DNA of 64,000 bases, taken from assembly GCA_964551035.1 (NCBI GenBank), contig CAZKBK010000005.1, forward strand, positions 62,001-126,000, written 5' to 3'. Positions within the stretch are counted from its first letter, which is position 1; every line of letters begins with the position of its first letter. Both the position numbers and the translations under genes were made by a program. The DNA is from Chryseosolibacter sp964551035. GTDB lineage: Bacteria > Bacteroidota > Bacteroidia > Cytophagales > Cyclobacteriaceae. The notes below the pieces were generated by a model that was given only the letters and a program-made list of their open reading frames with translations, did no database searches and was not told the DNA's origin. This document shows, piece after piece, positions 15,820-25,010 of this stretch.

Positions 15820-17010
15820 TTATTCCAACACGCGCTCCGATATTTTACCCGTCTTCTTGTGTTTAAGGATCACCTTTTTCGCACCGTAGTGCGTGACTTC
15901 CTCCTTCACGAGGTAATGTTCGTTGTCGTACTCCTGCAAGTGGCTGTCTTTGGTGACGCCGGTCCTCCCGCGCCAAATTTCAAGCTGTACCGGCTCCCAT
16001 GCCTTGGTTTTTGCAGATTTGTATGCAGCGTCCAGGACGGCGTTGACGACGTAGCCATCGTAAAATGTCTCCTTTGGTTGCGTCCCTTTTTCAATGGCAT
16101 TAAACATGTCGGCGAACATGTGGTTATAGCCAAGTTCATTGAGTTCGTCGCCAACCGGAAACAGCCAGCCGGTGTTGCTTTCGGCTTTTTCCGCGACGTA
16201 GTCGGCGCCCTTACCCGTCGTGAACATTTCGAAACCCGTTCTCAGGAAGCTGTTTATCCATATCGTCCCTTCGGTACCCATCACCTCATCGCGCAGGTCG
16301 AGGCCGCCGCGGAATGTCCAGCTCACCTCAAATTGTCCGATGGACCCGTTCTCGTATTTTACCAATCCGATGGCGTGGTCCTCTGCATCGATCGGCTTCA
16401 CCTGTGTGTCCGCCCAGCACATCACCTCAATGGGCTTGATGTCTTTGCCGATGTAACTCCGCGTGATTTCCACACAATGGCATCCGAGGTCGAGAATACA
16501 GCCGCCGCCCGCTTGCTCGAGGTCCCAGAACCAGTCGCTGTGTGGTCCGGGGTGCGTCTCGCGCGATTTTGCCCAAAGGACTCTCCCGAGGGATCCGCTC
16601 TTTACACTGTCCAGTGCCTTGAGAAACTTCGGCGTATAGACGAGATCCTCGAGGTAGCCATTGAAGATGCCCGCCTTTTCGACGGCCTCCAGCATGCGCT
16701 TTGCTTCCGCGGCATTTCTTCCAAGAGGCTTTGTCGTGATAACGGCCTTTTTGTGTTTACAGCAGAGCATCACGGCCTCTTCATGCAGGTTATTGGGTAG
16801 CGAGATGCATACGACCTCGACTTCGGGGCGGTTGATCGCGTCTTCCATATTCGTCGTGGCGAACGGCACGCTGTAGTCATCGGCAAATTTTTTCGCGCTC
16901 TCCACGCGACGGGAATAGATCGTTACGATCTTGTCTTTGCTCCGGTAACCCTGAAGCGAATCCGCGTAAAATCTTCCAATAAATCCGGAGCCAAGCATGG
17001 CGATGTTCAT
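15820..17010 (-). CDS. Gfo/Idh/MocA family oxidoreductase
   Basis: A 396-residue NAD(P)-dependent sugar or inositol dehydrogenase-like enzyme. The N-terminal Rossmann motif is AMLGSGFIGRFYADSL. The conserved EKP-type motif appears as TTKPLGRNAAEAKRM, and the C-terminal beta-sheet domain follows (GGGCILDLGCHCVEITR with the conserved His region). ATG 17010 was chosen because it directly precedes the dinucleotide motif. It lies 55 bases downstream of an MFS permease gene on the same strand; such pairs usually handle uptake and oxidation of a sugar or nucleoside. The substrate is not determinable. Confidence 0.9.
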   Translation of the reverse strand: MNIAMLGSGFIGRFYADSLQGYRSKDKIVTIYSRRVESAKKFADDYSVPFATTNMEDAINRPEVEVVCISLPNNLHEEAVMLCCKHKKAVITTKPLGRNAAEAKRMLEAVEKAGIFNGYLEDLVYTPKFLKALDSVKSGSLGRVLWAKSRETHPGPHSDWFWDLEQAGGGCILDLGCHCVEITRSYIGKDIKPIEVMCWADTQVKPIDAEDHAIGLVKYENGSIGQFEVSWTFRGGLDLRDEVMGTEGTIWINSFLRTGFEMFTTGKGADYVAEKAESNTGWLFPVGDELNELGYNHMFADMFNAIEKGTQPKETFYDGYVVNAVLDAAYKSAKTKAWEPVQLEIWRGRTGVTKDSHLQEYDNEHYLVKEEVTHYGAKKVILKHKKTGKISERVLE

Positions 17011-17064
17011 AATCGTAGCGTTTGAGTTTGACGTTAAGACAAAATACAATGTTTGCGGAGGACG

Positions 17065-18255
17065 TTACCGGGCCTCATGTATCTCTCTCTTTTCATGGAA
17101 GAAGATCATAAAATAGATCAGTACAAGCACGGCGATTCCCGCGGGCACATACCAGATGCTGGTCCACTGGTAGGCCCCGTTCACGGTGAAGTAATCAGCG
17201 ACGGCTCCGGACGCGACCGTGCCGATAACCATACCCACACCATAGGTCGCAAAAGTGAAGAGCCCTTGCGCGGCATTCTTGATACCGGCGCTGGCCTTCT
17301 TTTCCGTGTACATGTAGCCCGTAACAAAGAAGAAGTCATAGCAAATGCCATGAAGGATGATTCCCGCGTACAACATCCACAACCCTTCGTCGGCGTTGCC
17401 ATGCGCGAAGCAAATGTACCTTAGCGCCCACGCCACCATCCCGATGATTATCATTTTCTTGACGCCAATGCTGTTGAAGAGAAAGGGAATGGCGAGAATG
17501 AACAACGCCTCCGATACCTGGCCCAGGGTCATCTTGGACGCCGCATTCTCCATTCCTGCCTGATTGAGGAAAAGGTTTGCAAATCCATAGTAGAACGATA
17601 GCGGAATGCAGACGAGAATTGCCGCAATAAAGAAAATCAGGTAAGGTTTGTCGCGGAACAACACAAAGGCTTCTGCGCCGATGGCACTTCGGGCTTCGCC
17701 TTTTCCTCTCGGTGGCGTGTCAGGCAGAAAGAAGCTGAAGATGCCGAGTGCGGCCGATGCGGCCGCGGCCATCACAAAAGTGAAGCGGTCCCCTTCTATG
17801 CCGAGCGCGTTGATCATCAGGCCGGCAACGATCCAACCGACGGTCCCGAACACGCGTATCCATGGAAACTGCTTTCCGGGGTCGCTCATTTGGTGGAACG
17901 CGACATTGTTTGACAGCGCGATGGTCGGCATGTAAAGGAGCGAGTAAAAAAGTATCACCCAGAAAAACGCCGTGTTGTTTTCAATGTAGGACGCCAGGAC
18001 GAGGATCACCGCTCCGACCACATGCAGCACGCCCATAATTCGCTGGGCGGCGAAAAACCGATCTGCCACCATCCCGACAAAAAATGGAGAAATGATCGTG
18101 GCAATAGCCAGGGCGCTGTAAGCAAGCCCAATCTGGATACCCGACGAGTCGAGGTTGGTTTCCATGTACGTGCTCAGCGTCACATACCAAGCCCCCCACA
18201 CAAAGTATTCCAGCAGCATCATCAGTGAGAGGCTTGCAATATGGCCAGGTTTCAT
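17065..18255 (-). CDS. MFS transporter, nucleoside:H+ symporter type
   Basis: A 396-residue, 12-helix inner-membrane permease. The opening LSLMMLLEYFVWGAWYVTLSTYM is characteristic of the NupG/XapB-like nucleoside symporter group that is common in Bacteroidota, and FFVGMVADRFFAAQRIMGVLH is the usual cytoplasmic loop between helices 2 and 3. Pairing with the downstream Gfo/Idh oxidoreductase suggests a sugar or sugar-like ligand rather than a nucleoside. Specificity is uncertain. Confidence 0.88.
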   Translation of the reverse strand: MKPGHIASLSLMMLLEYFVWGAWYVTLSTYMETNLDSSGIQIGLAYSALAIATIISPFFVGMVADRFFAAQRIMGVLHVVGAVILVLASYIENNTAFFWVILFYSLLYMPTIALSNNVAFHQMSDPGKQFPWIRVFGTVGWIVAGLMINALGIEGDRFTFVMAAAASAALGIFSFFLPDTPPRGKGEARSAIGAEAFVLFRDKPYLIFFIAAILVCIPLSFYYGFANLFLNQAGMENAASKMTLGQVSEALFILAIPFLFNSIGVKKMIIIGMVAWALRYICFAHGNADEGLWMLYAGIILHGICYDFFFVTGYMYTEKKASAGIKNAAQGLFTFATYGVGMVIGTVASGAVADYFTVNGAYQWTSIWYVPAGIAVLVLIYFMIFFHEKREIHEAR

Positions 18256-18364
18256 AGGTTTGGTGTTTGAAGGGAGAAAGATAAAAATATCCCGGGCACG
18301 TTGAAATGCGCGGCGAAAAAATTAACGCGACCGTTGTTGTGCGATTGGTTCGAGCCCGCTGTGT

Positions 18365-18586
18365 TCAAACGAACACGATGTCGGCGATGTCAGCCATGCG
18401 GATGAATTGGGAGTCGTGTTTCAGGTGAAGCGGCTTCATGCGAAAAGCGACGTCGCCATAGAGGGAAGTGATGTAGCCCGGCTCAAGAAACTGGCCAGTG
18501 GTCTTCTTCACCCTGATCACCTTCCGGCCAGCAAAGGCGTAACTCGCTTTTTCAACGGGAGGCGCATCGGGTTTGATCATCGGCAT
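18365..18586 (-). CDS. small protein, function unknown
   Basis: A 73-residue open frame in an otherwise empty 490-base stretch between the MFS gene and tag. The sequence looks protein-like: basic centre (AGRKVIRVKKTTG), then beta-type segments (EPGYITSLYGDVAFRM) and a C-terminal MADIADIVFV. ATG 18586 and 18580 are both possible starts. There is no signal peptide and no known motif. The flanking bases 18256-18364 and 18587-18745 show nothing else convincing apart from unassigned promoter space. Confidence 0.5.
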   Translation of the reverse strand: MPMIKPDAPPVEKASYAFAGRKVIRVKKTTGQFLEPGYITSLYGDVAFRMKPLHLKHDSQFIRMADIADIVFV

Positions 18587-18745
18587 ACGAGAGGTGGCAC
18601 CCACAACGGGCTAAAAAGGACGTGCCGCTTTTGGGTAAAAAAATACCCGCTTATTTTCAGAAAAAAGCCCACATTTGCTATCACGTTGCAGGTGGATGTC
18701 TGGCAGCGTGAAAATTGATCCACAACTCAACGAACTGTAAACCTT

Positions 18746-19321
18746 ATGGCAAAACGGGAAAAGGTCCGGTGCCCCTGGTGTCTTAAATTTGACGACTACA
18801 TTCGCTATCACGATGAGGAATGGGGCGTGCCCGTGCATGACGACCGCGTTCATTTCGAGTTCCTCATTCTGGAAGGCGCACAAGCTGGCCTGAGTTGGTC
18901 CACCATTTTGAAGAAACGCGAAGGGTACCGCAAAGCATTCGCATCGTTCGACCCGGAAAAAGTCGCGAAATTTACGCCAGCGAAAGTTGAAAAACTTCTT
19001 CAGGACCCATCCATCATTCGAAATCGCCTGAAGGTAAACGCCTCGGTCAACAATGCGAAGCGTTTCCTGGAAGTACAGAAGGAGTTTGGTTCATTTGACC
19101 GTTACATCTGGTCTTTTGTAAACAACAAGACCATCGTGAACAAATGGAAGTCTACACAGGAAATTCCGGCAACCACCGGGGAGTCCGATGCGCTGAGCAA
19201 GGATCTTATCAGGCGGGGTTTCAAGTTCGTTGGAAGCACGGTCATCTATGCGCACATGCAGGCCTGCGGCCTCGTCAATGACCACATCATGGACTGTTGG
19301 CGGTACAAACGGAAGCGGTAG
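18746..19321 (+). CDS. tag: DNA-3-methyladenine glycosylase I
   Basis: A 191-residue base-excision repair enzyme that removes 3-methyladenine from DNA. Family residues are present: the N-terminal RCPWC, YHDEEWGVPVHDD, the active-site region LILEGAQAGLSWSTILKKREGYRKAF (catalytic Glu in LEGAQAG), and the C-terminal HMQACGLVNDHIMDC, whose His and Cys together with the N-terminal Cys and His form the zinc site. Length is normal. It is convergent with clpP, with two bases between the stop codons. Confidence 0.95.
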   Translation: MAKREKVRCPWCLKFDDYIRYHDEEWGVPVHDDRVHFEFLILEGAQAGLSWSTILKKREGYRKAFASFDPEKVAKFTPAKVEKLLQDPSIIRNRLKVNASVNNAKRFLEVQKEFGSFDRYIWSFVNNKTIVNKWKSTQEIPATTGESDALSKDLIRRGFKFVGSTVIYAHMQACGLVNDHIMDCWRYKRKR

Positions 19322-19323
19322 AA

Positions 19324-20025
19324 TTAAACCGGTTTTACAGAGGCAGATGCCGGACCCTTGCCACCGATCGCTTTCGAATCCCTTTGCTCGCCCAGCAAAC
19401 TCATCTGGAACGAAGGGTTGTCAAGTAAGACAATATCGTCAACACTACCCAGCACTTCATCGATCAGTCCAAACTCCCGGGCCTCGACGGCATTCAGGAA
19501 ACGGTCCCGGAGAAAGTACGCTTCGATTTCCTTCCAGGTGTGTCCGGTGTGTTTACCGATAAGGTGAAAGAGCTGCGTTTGAATGCGCTCCTGTTCGCGT
19601 GTGGAGATTCTCACGTCCTCGGTATAGCCCTGTCCTCCACCACTTGTAGGATGCATGTGAATTGTCGCATGGGGTAAAGCATAGCGTTTTCCCTTTCGAC
19701 CGCTCGCAAGCAGACCGGTCCCCATGCTGGCGGTGACGCCGACGGCGTATGTGCAAACGGGTGCCTGGATCATTTGCATGGCATCGTATATGGCCAGGCC
19801 GGCGTAGACGTTTCCCCCGGGACTGTTGATATAAAGGTGAATGTCACGCCGCTGATCGACGCTGTTGAGATAGAGCAGTTGCGCTACGATCAGATTCGCG
19901 GAAGCATCAGAGACAGCCGTTCCCAGAAAAATAATTCTTTCCTTTAGAAGAAGGCTGTAGATGTCGTAGGCGCGTTCACCCCGACCATCGTGGTCAATCA
20001 CCATTGGAATTACGCTCGCATTCAT
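19324..20025 (-). CDS. clpP: ClpP-type serine peptidase subunit linked to an ECF sigma operon
   Basis: A 233-residue ClpP family peptidase. The catalytic triad Ser100 (VTASMG), His125 (IHMHP) and Asp174 (YFLRDRF) sits exactly three residues later than in E. coli ClpP, and YINSPGGNVYAGLAIYD is intact. The C-terminal 40 residues extend past the usual end with a Lys/Gly/Ala-rich tail. No clpX or tig is adjacent. Instead its ATG overlaps the stop of an 89-residue gene (ATGA), which overlaps an ECF sigma gene. It may be a second ClpP dedicated to degrading a regulator of that sigma factor; this is inference. Whether it forms its own tetradecamer is unknown. Confidence 0.92.
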   Translation of the reverse strand: MNASVIPMVIDHDGRGERAYDIYSLLLKERIIFLGTAVSDASANLIVAQLLYLNSVDQRRDIHLYINSPGGNVYAGLAIYDAMQMIQAPVCTYAVGVTASMGTGLLASGRKGKRYALPHATIHMHPTSGGGQGYTEDVRISTREQERIQTQLFHLIGKHTGHTWKEIEAYFLRDRFLNAVEAREFGLIDEVLGSVDDIVLLDNPSFQMSLLGEQRDSKAIGGKGPASASVKPV

Positions 20026-20291
20026 TGGATGCCGTTTTTAAAAAGTTTTCGAATCTTCCCGGCAAGAGATGGATTACACATGAACCGATCATACGCTGCG
20101 TCGAGCAGCCTCCGATTGCGCCTGCGCCCGTACTGTTTTATCATGGAATAGGTCGCGTTTTGCGCTGCTGTCTCATTGCCGAGCAATGGATCGATAATAA
20201 GTTTTGCGCGAAACAGCAACACTCGTCCCGCAGAGCCGTTGCGCAGGAGAAAGTCCTCAATTTCCTTGACTCTATTCAGTGAAGTCTTCAT
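20022..20291 (-). CDS. small basic protein between ECF sigma and ClpP
   Basis: An 89-residue helical protein, strongly basic in the middle (MIKQYGRRRNRRLLDAAYDRF). It has no membrane segment. It begins 20 bases inside the sigma gene and ends in a 4-base overlap with clpP, so all three genes are translationally coupled. The general pattern (KEIEDFLL, then LLFRAKLIIDPLL, then YGRRR) resembles small proteins found after ECF sigma genes in other Cytophagales, as far as I recall; I cannot search. It could be an anti-sigma factor or an adaptor that is degraded by the ClpP. Confidence 0.75.
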   Translation of the reverse strand: MKTSLNRVKEIEDFLLRNGSAGRVLLFRAKLIIDPLLGNETAAQNATYSMIKQYGRRRNRRLLDAAYDRFMCNPSLAGKIRKLFKNGIQ

Positions 20292-20850
20292 AGCGCAATG
20301 ATTTGTCTTTAACCTCGTTCCTTACCTTTTCCAGGCACTTGAATTTCTGAACGGTTGCCGATCGTTCACTCCCGTAGCCAAAGCGATTCCGGATTCCGTC
20401 CATAGACAACTTCTCGTAGTAGAATGCCAGCAAAAGATCCATGCATTTTTTCCCCGTTCGCCCCAAAACCGTCAATAGTTTGTCATCCACCACCTCGGTG
20501 TAGAAATCTTCAGGAATCGAAAGGGTTGCTTCCCAGGAATCCAAATGAACCGTGAGCTTTTCGCGGTTGTATTTTCGTATCCACAGGTGCTTTGCGATAC
20601 CGAGCAGGTACGCGGCCTCCGTATTCGTAATACCGAATCCCGGTTCACGTGACTTCTCATAGTAAACGATCACCGCATCCTGAAAAATATCTTTGGCATC
20701 CTCCAGAAGTCCGCCGTTCCGGCTGACGAACGCCGCAACGGTGGGGAACGCCGTTTCGTACAGCCCGGAAAAATCGCTGTCGTCGACGACCGCGGTTTCC
20801 CGGACGCGATTTTCAGCCAGGCTTGTGATTTTGCAACTCATTACGGGCAT
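20272..20850 (-). CDS. ECF-type RNA polymerase sigma factor
   Basis: A 192-residue sigma-70 family factor. Region 2 is recognisable in FSGLYETAFPTVAAFVSRNGG, LEDAKDIFQDAVIVYYEK and the segment AYLLGIAKHLWIRKYNREK. Region 4 (about residues 125-185) contains TGKKCMDLLLAFYYEKLSMDGI and the helix-turn-helix leading to KFKCLEKVRNEV. ATG 20850 or 20841 may be the start. It heads an operon with an 89-residue partner and ClpP and is divergent from a large T9SS-secreted protein; the 184-base spacer could be a regulatory region for both. Confidence 0.88.
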   Translation of the reverse strand: MPVMSCKITSLAENRVRETAVVDDSDFSGLYETAFPTVAAFVSRNGGLLEDAKDIFQDAVIVYYEKSREPGFGITNTEAAYLLGIAKHLWIRKYNREKLTVHLDSWEATLSIPEDFYTEVVDDKLLTVLGRTGKKCMDLLLAFYYEKLSMDGIRNRFGYGSERSATVQKFKCLEKVRNEVKDKSLRYEDFTE

Positions 20851-21034
20851 ATACGAACTGGTTAGGGGTACATACTAAAGTGCAGAAAAATTGAAAAGTA
20901 TCACCCGGCCTTGTCAGTTTATTTGCAAGCGACCATAACGGTTCCTTCCCTGGCGCGTCTAAAACCTCATTTTCGCTCCTCGGCGGAACAACTTTTTTCG
21001 GCTGCCCGGTAAGGTAGTTGGAAAGGAGGGGCGA

Positions 21035-24000
21035 ATGAATTTGAAAGGGAATGTTGCGCGGAGTCTGGTCATTGTATTTCTTATTTTAACCAGCCGTTTT
21101 CTGGCAGCGCAACAAACTGAAAACATAAGCCCCGCGGGAACACGTTTCTTTCTTTATACGCCTCCGGGCTACCCTTCTCAAGGACCTTATCCCCTTTTGT
21201 TGTCACTCCATGGCCAAGTGGGGATCGGCAACGACCTGGAAGAAATTCTCAAGAGCCAGGATCATTCTCCGGCAAAGCTCATTCACCTTAACCGGTGGCC
21301 GCAGGATCGTCCGTTCATCGTACTTTCTCCGCAACTGAAACGCGACCCGGCCATTCCTGATCCGCGCGATCAAAACTGGGATCCGAAGGCCATCGATGAA
21401 GTCCTTGAACATGTCAAAACAAACTACGACGTCGACCCAAACCGAATATATGTGGTCGGATTGAGCCTCGGCGCAACGGGTGTATGGTTATACGCCGCCG
21501 CATACGCGGAAAAGGTGGCGGCGATGGTGGCGATGTCCGGCGTACCCGACTCCACGACGGGATGCTTTGTAAAAGATATTCCTTCATGGGTATTCCATGG
21601 CCAGGACGACGGGCTGATCGTTCCCCGGTTTGCCACGGGGATGGTGAACGCGATCAACAGCTGTCAGCCCAGAGGCCGCTACGTCGCACACCTCACGATG
21701 ATGGAGGCCCGGCGTCACGACGGTCTTTGGAGCGACGTGTACAACTACACCAGCGGCCATCGGATTTACGAATGGCTGCTCCAATTCCGAAAAGGCGACC
21801 ACAGCAACCACGCTCCTTACGTTAACGCGGGAAATGATCTCAAGATCCTCAACCGCTCAGCCCCCCTGCATCTCAACGGATATTTCTTCGACTCGGATGG
21901 GACCGTCGCAAAAGTCGAATGGAAGCAAACAATGGGGCCGACCCTCAACATTCAAAAACAGGATGGCTTTCTCAAGATCAGCGACCTGATCGCCGGGACC
22001 TTTGAGTTCGAACTCAGCGTCACCGACAACGATGGCGCGACCGGCACCGACCGGGTTGCCGTTCAAGTCCTCGATCAGGCAGGGGATCTCCCGCAGGTCA
22101 TAGACCTGGTGCTCCTTAATAACAAGACCGAAAGGGAGGTGGGAAAACTTTACGACGGCTATGTGATCAACCCCGACCACCTGGGCACCCGGAGAATCAA
22201 TATCAGGGCGGAAGCAAATGCCGCGGCGCTCAGCGTGCGTTTTCGGATCAGCGACGACCACAACACACGTACGAAGAACACCCCTGGGCCTTTCATCATC
22301 ACCGGAAGAGAATGGGAAGTGAGGAATGGAGAATATCTCGTGTGCGCGACACCCTATGACGACCGCGGCGCGCGGGGAAACACCGGTATTTCCCAGTGTT
22401 ACAAGATCATTGTCGCCAATGAGGGCGGCGATCCCCCCGATGACGGTGAGGAGCCGACGCATTTCTATGCCATGGAAGGGAGCGACATCGGGTCGCTGGC
22501 GTCATGGAAAAGCAGGCCCGATGGCAGTGGTGAATCGCCCGAATCCTTTGCAACGACGGGGCAGGTCTTTGAAATCAGGGCTGAAGTTTTTCTGAATGGT
22601 CCGCTGGACCTTGACCCTTCGTCGCAGCTCGTCATCGCGGATGGCGGAATCCTTCACCTCAACAGCGCCCCCAACGTTCCCATTACCCTGGAAAAAAATG
22701 CCCGGGTAATCGTCAATACGGCCGAAACGATCGTATTCGGTGACATCGACCCGGAGTCCTACGTGGTGATGGAATCGAAGGCAACGGTTGTTCCCATGGC
22801 GGCATTCGGAAATCTCGTCTTGCGCGGCAGCGGCGTAGAAAAAACATTGTCCGCCGGAACCACGCTTGTTCAGGGCAATCTTTTGATCGCGGACGACACG
22901 CCGGTGAATGGAAACGCCGGCAGCCCAAGCACACTTGAACTGAAGGGAGACGTCACGCTCGAAGAGAACGATCTGTTCGGCACAACACCGCGGATCCGGC
23001 TGCTTTTCAGCGGCGGCCATGCGCAACGCCTCAGCTATCAGGCCGGGCACATCGCTTTCGAAAAAATTTCGATCTCAGCGGGAACGCTCCTTCAACTGGA
23101 AGCGGCTTCGTCAGGATCGGTGGTTGAAACAGGTTCTGTTCACGGCGGCGGAATGGATATCGAAGAAGGCGGACGCCTGCTGCCGGGTGATGCGCATTTG
23201 CTTATTTCAAAGGCGGGCGTACTCAACAGCAAGGGAGAGACCGGACAAATTCTTATGAATCAGTCCGTTTTGTCGTTCGAATCCACTTCACCGGAAGACC
23301 AGTTCCTTTACGCAGGAGAAACAGATAATACGGCCACAGCCATTACTGTGGATCTCACCGGAGGCGGAAACCTCGTGATTGCCTCGCCCTTACGAATAAC
23401 AAGGCGCCTCGTGCTAGAGAGCGGGAACGTGCAAAGCGGCGGAAATCTCCGACTCACCGCATCGCAAAGCAGCGCCGCCTTTGTCGAGTCGGATGGCAAC
23501 GGAAACGTCACGGGGGATGTCGTCGTTGAATTGCGCGTACCAGGAGGCGCGCAGCGGCGGTTGATCTCATTTCCGGTTGACGGCGTCACCGTATCGGAAC
23601 TGCAGGAACACATTCCTGTCACAGGTCCATTCGACGGAGCGACGAACGGCGAAACTTCGCCTTCTCTTTTCGAATACGACTATCTCTCGAATTCGTGGGT
23701 GCCTTACCCCAGGTATTCTAATGAAGAGATGCTTGCCCAGGGAAGCGGGTACGCAATAGATTTCCCCGCCTCGGAGGAGCATCATTTGCTTGCCGTGTCC
23801 GGAACCGTGGCGTTGACTGATTTTGAGTTTTCCTTAAACCCAAATGGAGAAAGCGATCCTCACAAGGGTTGGCACCTCATCGGGAATCCCTTCACGGCCC
23901 CAATCAGGTGGGGACGGGAAGGGTGGACCGCTTCGTCCGTCTCTTCAGCGGCATATGTGTTAGACGATGCTTATCCCGGCGGGCGCTACCTGGTCTGGGA

Positions 24001-25009
24001 TGGAGAAACCGGCGACCGTGAATTTGGCGGCCTCATTGGTCGCGGCCAGGGATTCTTCGTGAGGACAACGGGGTCCGCCCCGGGCCTGGCGGTTTCATCG
24101 CGCGCCAGCGTTGACACCACAGCCCGGGTATTCCGCACCCAAAGTGATGAGAAACGTTTGACCATCACGCTGTCGCAGGGAAGCCTTACTGACCGTGCCT
24201 ATGTCAGGTTCGCTGCCGACGGAAATGACCATATCGATTTCAACGACGCGGTGAAAATGTCCAATGGCTATTTCAACCTCACCACGCTGTCTGCCGATGG
24301 GGTGGCGCTGGCGATCAACTCGTCATCGCAGCGCATTTGCGGCAAAGCGTTGTTCCTGTCCGTTCGCGGCACGTCACCCGGGTCATATGCCCTGGCTTTC
24401 GAAGGGAGCGTTTTCGATGAAACGGTTTCAGCACAACTCATTGACCGCTATACGCAGGACTCCGTATTGATCGCGGCTCATGGCGAATATGCGTTTGAGG
24501 TAAGTGCTGACCCGGCGACGTTCGGCGACAATCGGTTTACCCTCGAATTTTCTCCTGACGCGGGAGCAACACCGGTGATATCTCGCGAGGGAAGCACACT
24601 GGTTTCAAGTTCGTCATCGGGGAACCAATGGTTTCTTAATGGAGAAAAGATTGAGGGCGCCACGGGTCAAGGGTATACGCCGTACGTTAGTGGCACCTAT
24701 ACGGTAGCCGCTGGCGCGGGCGGATGCACGCGGGCTTCCGACCCGGTCACCTTCATTGTCACCGGCATCGAGCGCCGGGATGAAGTCGTCTTTTTCCCGA
24801 ACCCCGCGAATGACAAGATCCACTTCAACCGCTTGCCCCCGGGCACAACACGATACCGCATCGTGAGCGCATCCGGATTGGAACTTCAGCGGGGGACGAT
24901 CGGCGAAAGCGACGGCACTATCGATTTGGAAGCGCTGGCGCCGGGCGTTCATGTTCTGATCTTGTCGAATCGGGAATCGATTACCCGCATGAAGATCGTG
25001 ATCCGGTGA
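21035..25009 (+). CDS. T9SS-secreted multidomain esterase
   Basis: A 1324-residue exported protein. After a signal peptide (cut near AAQQ, residue 26) comes an alpha/beta-hydrolase of the LpqC/phospholipase type (about 30-255): Ser144 in the elbow GLSLGA, Asp191 or Asp192 in VFHGQDDG, His228 in ARRHDG. A PKD/cadherin-like domain follows (about 260-345, ending VTDNDGATGTDRVAVQVLD). Residues 450-1150 form a long beta-rich region resembling surface-protein repeats. An Ig-like segment and the T9SS type A sorting domain (about 1250-1324, opening FFPNPANDK) close it. The start follows an unusually strong Shine-Dalgarno (GGAAAGGAGG). It is expected at the cell surface or released; the substrate may be a polysaccharide ester. 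Confidence 0.85.
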   Translation: MNLKGNVARSLVIVFLILTSRFLAAQQTENISPAGTRFFLYTPPGYPSQGPYPLLLSLHGQVGIGNDLEEILKSQDHSPAKLIHLNRWPQDRPFIVLSPQLKRDPAIPDPRDQNWDPKAIDEVLEHVKTNYDVDPNRIYVVGLSLGATGVWLYAAAYAEKVAAMVAMSGVPDSTTGCFVKDIPSWVFHGQDDGLIVPRFATGMVNAINSCQPRGRYVAHLTMMEARRHDGLWSDVYNYTSGHRIYEWLLQFRKGDHSNHAPYVNAGNDLKILNRSAPLHLNGYFFDSDGTVAKVEWKQTMGPTLNIQKQDGFLKISDLIAGTFEFELSVTDNDGATGTDRVAVQVLDQAGDLPQVIDLVLLNNKTEREVGKLYDGYVINPDHLGTRRINIRAEANAAALSVRFRISDDHNTRTKNTPGPFIITGREWEVRNGEYLVCATPYDDRGARGNTGISQCYKIIVANEGGDPPDDGEEPTHFYAMEGSDIGSLASWKSRPDGSGESPESFATTGQVFEIRAEVFLNGPLDLDPSSQLVIADGGILHLNSAPNVPITLEKNARVIVNTAETIVFGDIDPESYVVMESKATVVPMAAFGNLVLRGSGVEKTLSAGTTLVQGNLLIADDTPVNGNAGSPSTLELKGDVTLEENDLFGTTPRIRLLFSGGHAQRLSYQAGHIAFEKISISAGTLLQLEAASSGSVVETGSVHGGGMDIEEGGRLLPGDAHLLISKAGVLNSKGETGQILMNQSVLSFESTSPEDQFLYAGETDNTATAITVDLTGGGNLVIASPLRITRRLVLESGNVQSGGNLRLTASQSSAAFVESDGNGNVTGDVVVELRVPGGAQRRLISFPVDGVTVSELQEHIPVTGPFDGATNGETSPSLFEYDYLSNSWVPYPRYSNEEMLAQGSGYAIDFPASEEHHLLAVSGTVALTDFEFSLNPNGESDPHKGWHLIGNPFTAPIRWGREGWTASSVSSAAYVLDDAYPGGRYLVWDGETGDREFGGLIGRGQGFFVRTTGSAPGLAVSSRASVDTTARVFRTQSDEKRLTITLSQGSLTDRAYVRFAADGNDHIDFNDAVKMSNGYFNLTTLSADGVALAINSSSQRICGKALFLSVRGTSPGSYALAFEGSVFDETVSAQLIDRYTQDSVLIAAHGEYAFEVSADPATFGDNRFTLEFSPDAGATPVISREGSTLVSSSSSGNQWFLNGEKIEGATGQGYTPYVSGTYTVAAGAGGCTRASDPVTFIVTGIERRDEVVFFPNPANDKIHFNRLPPGTTRYRIVSASGLELQRGTIGESDGTIDLEALAPGVHVLILSNRESITRMKIVIR

Positions 25010-25010
25010 G

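Noticed and set aside
15811..16800. 329-residue open frame antisense to the Gfo/Idh gene
   Set aside because: The minus strand gives an oxidoreductase with all family motifs. The plus-strand frame is a shadow.
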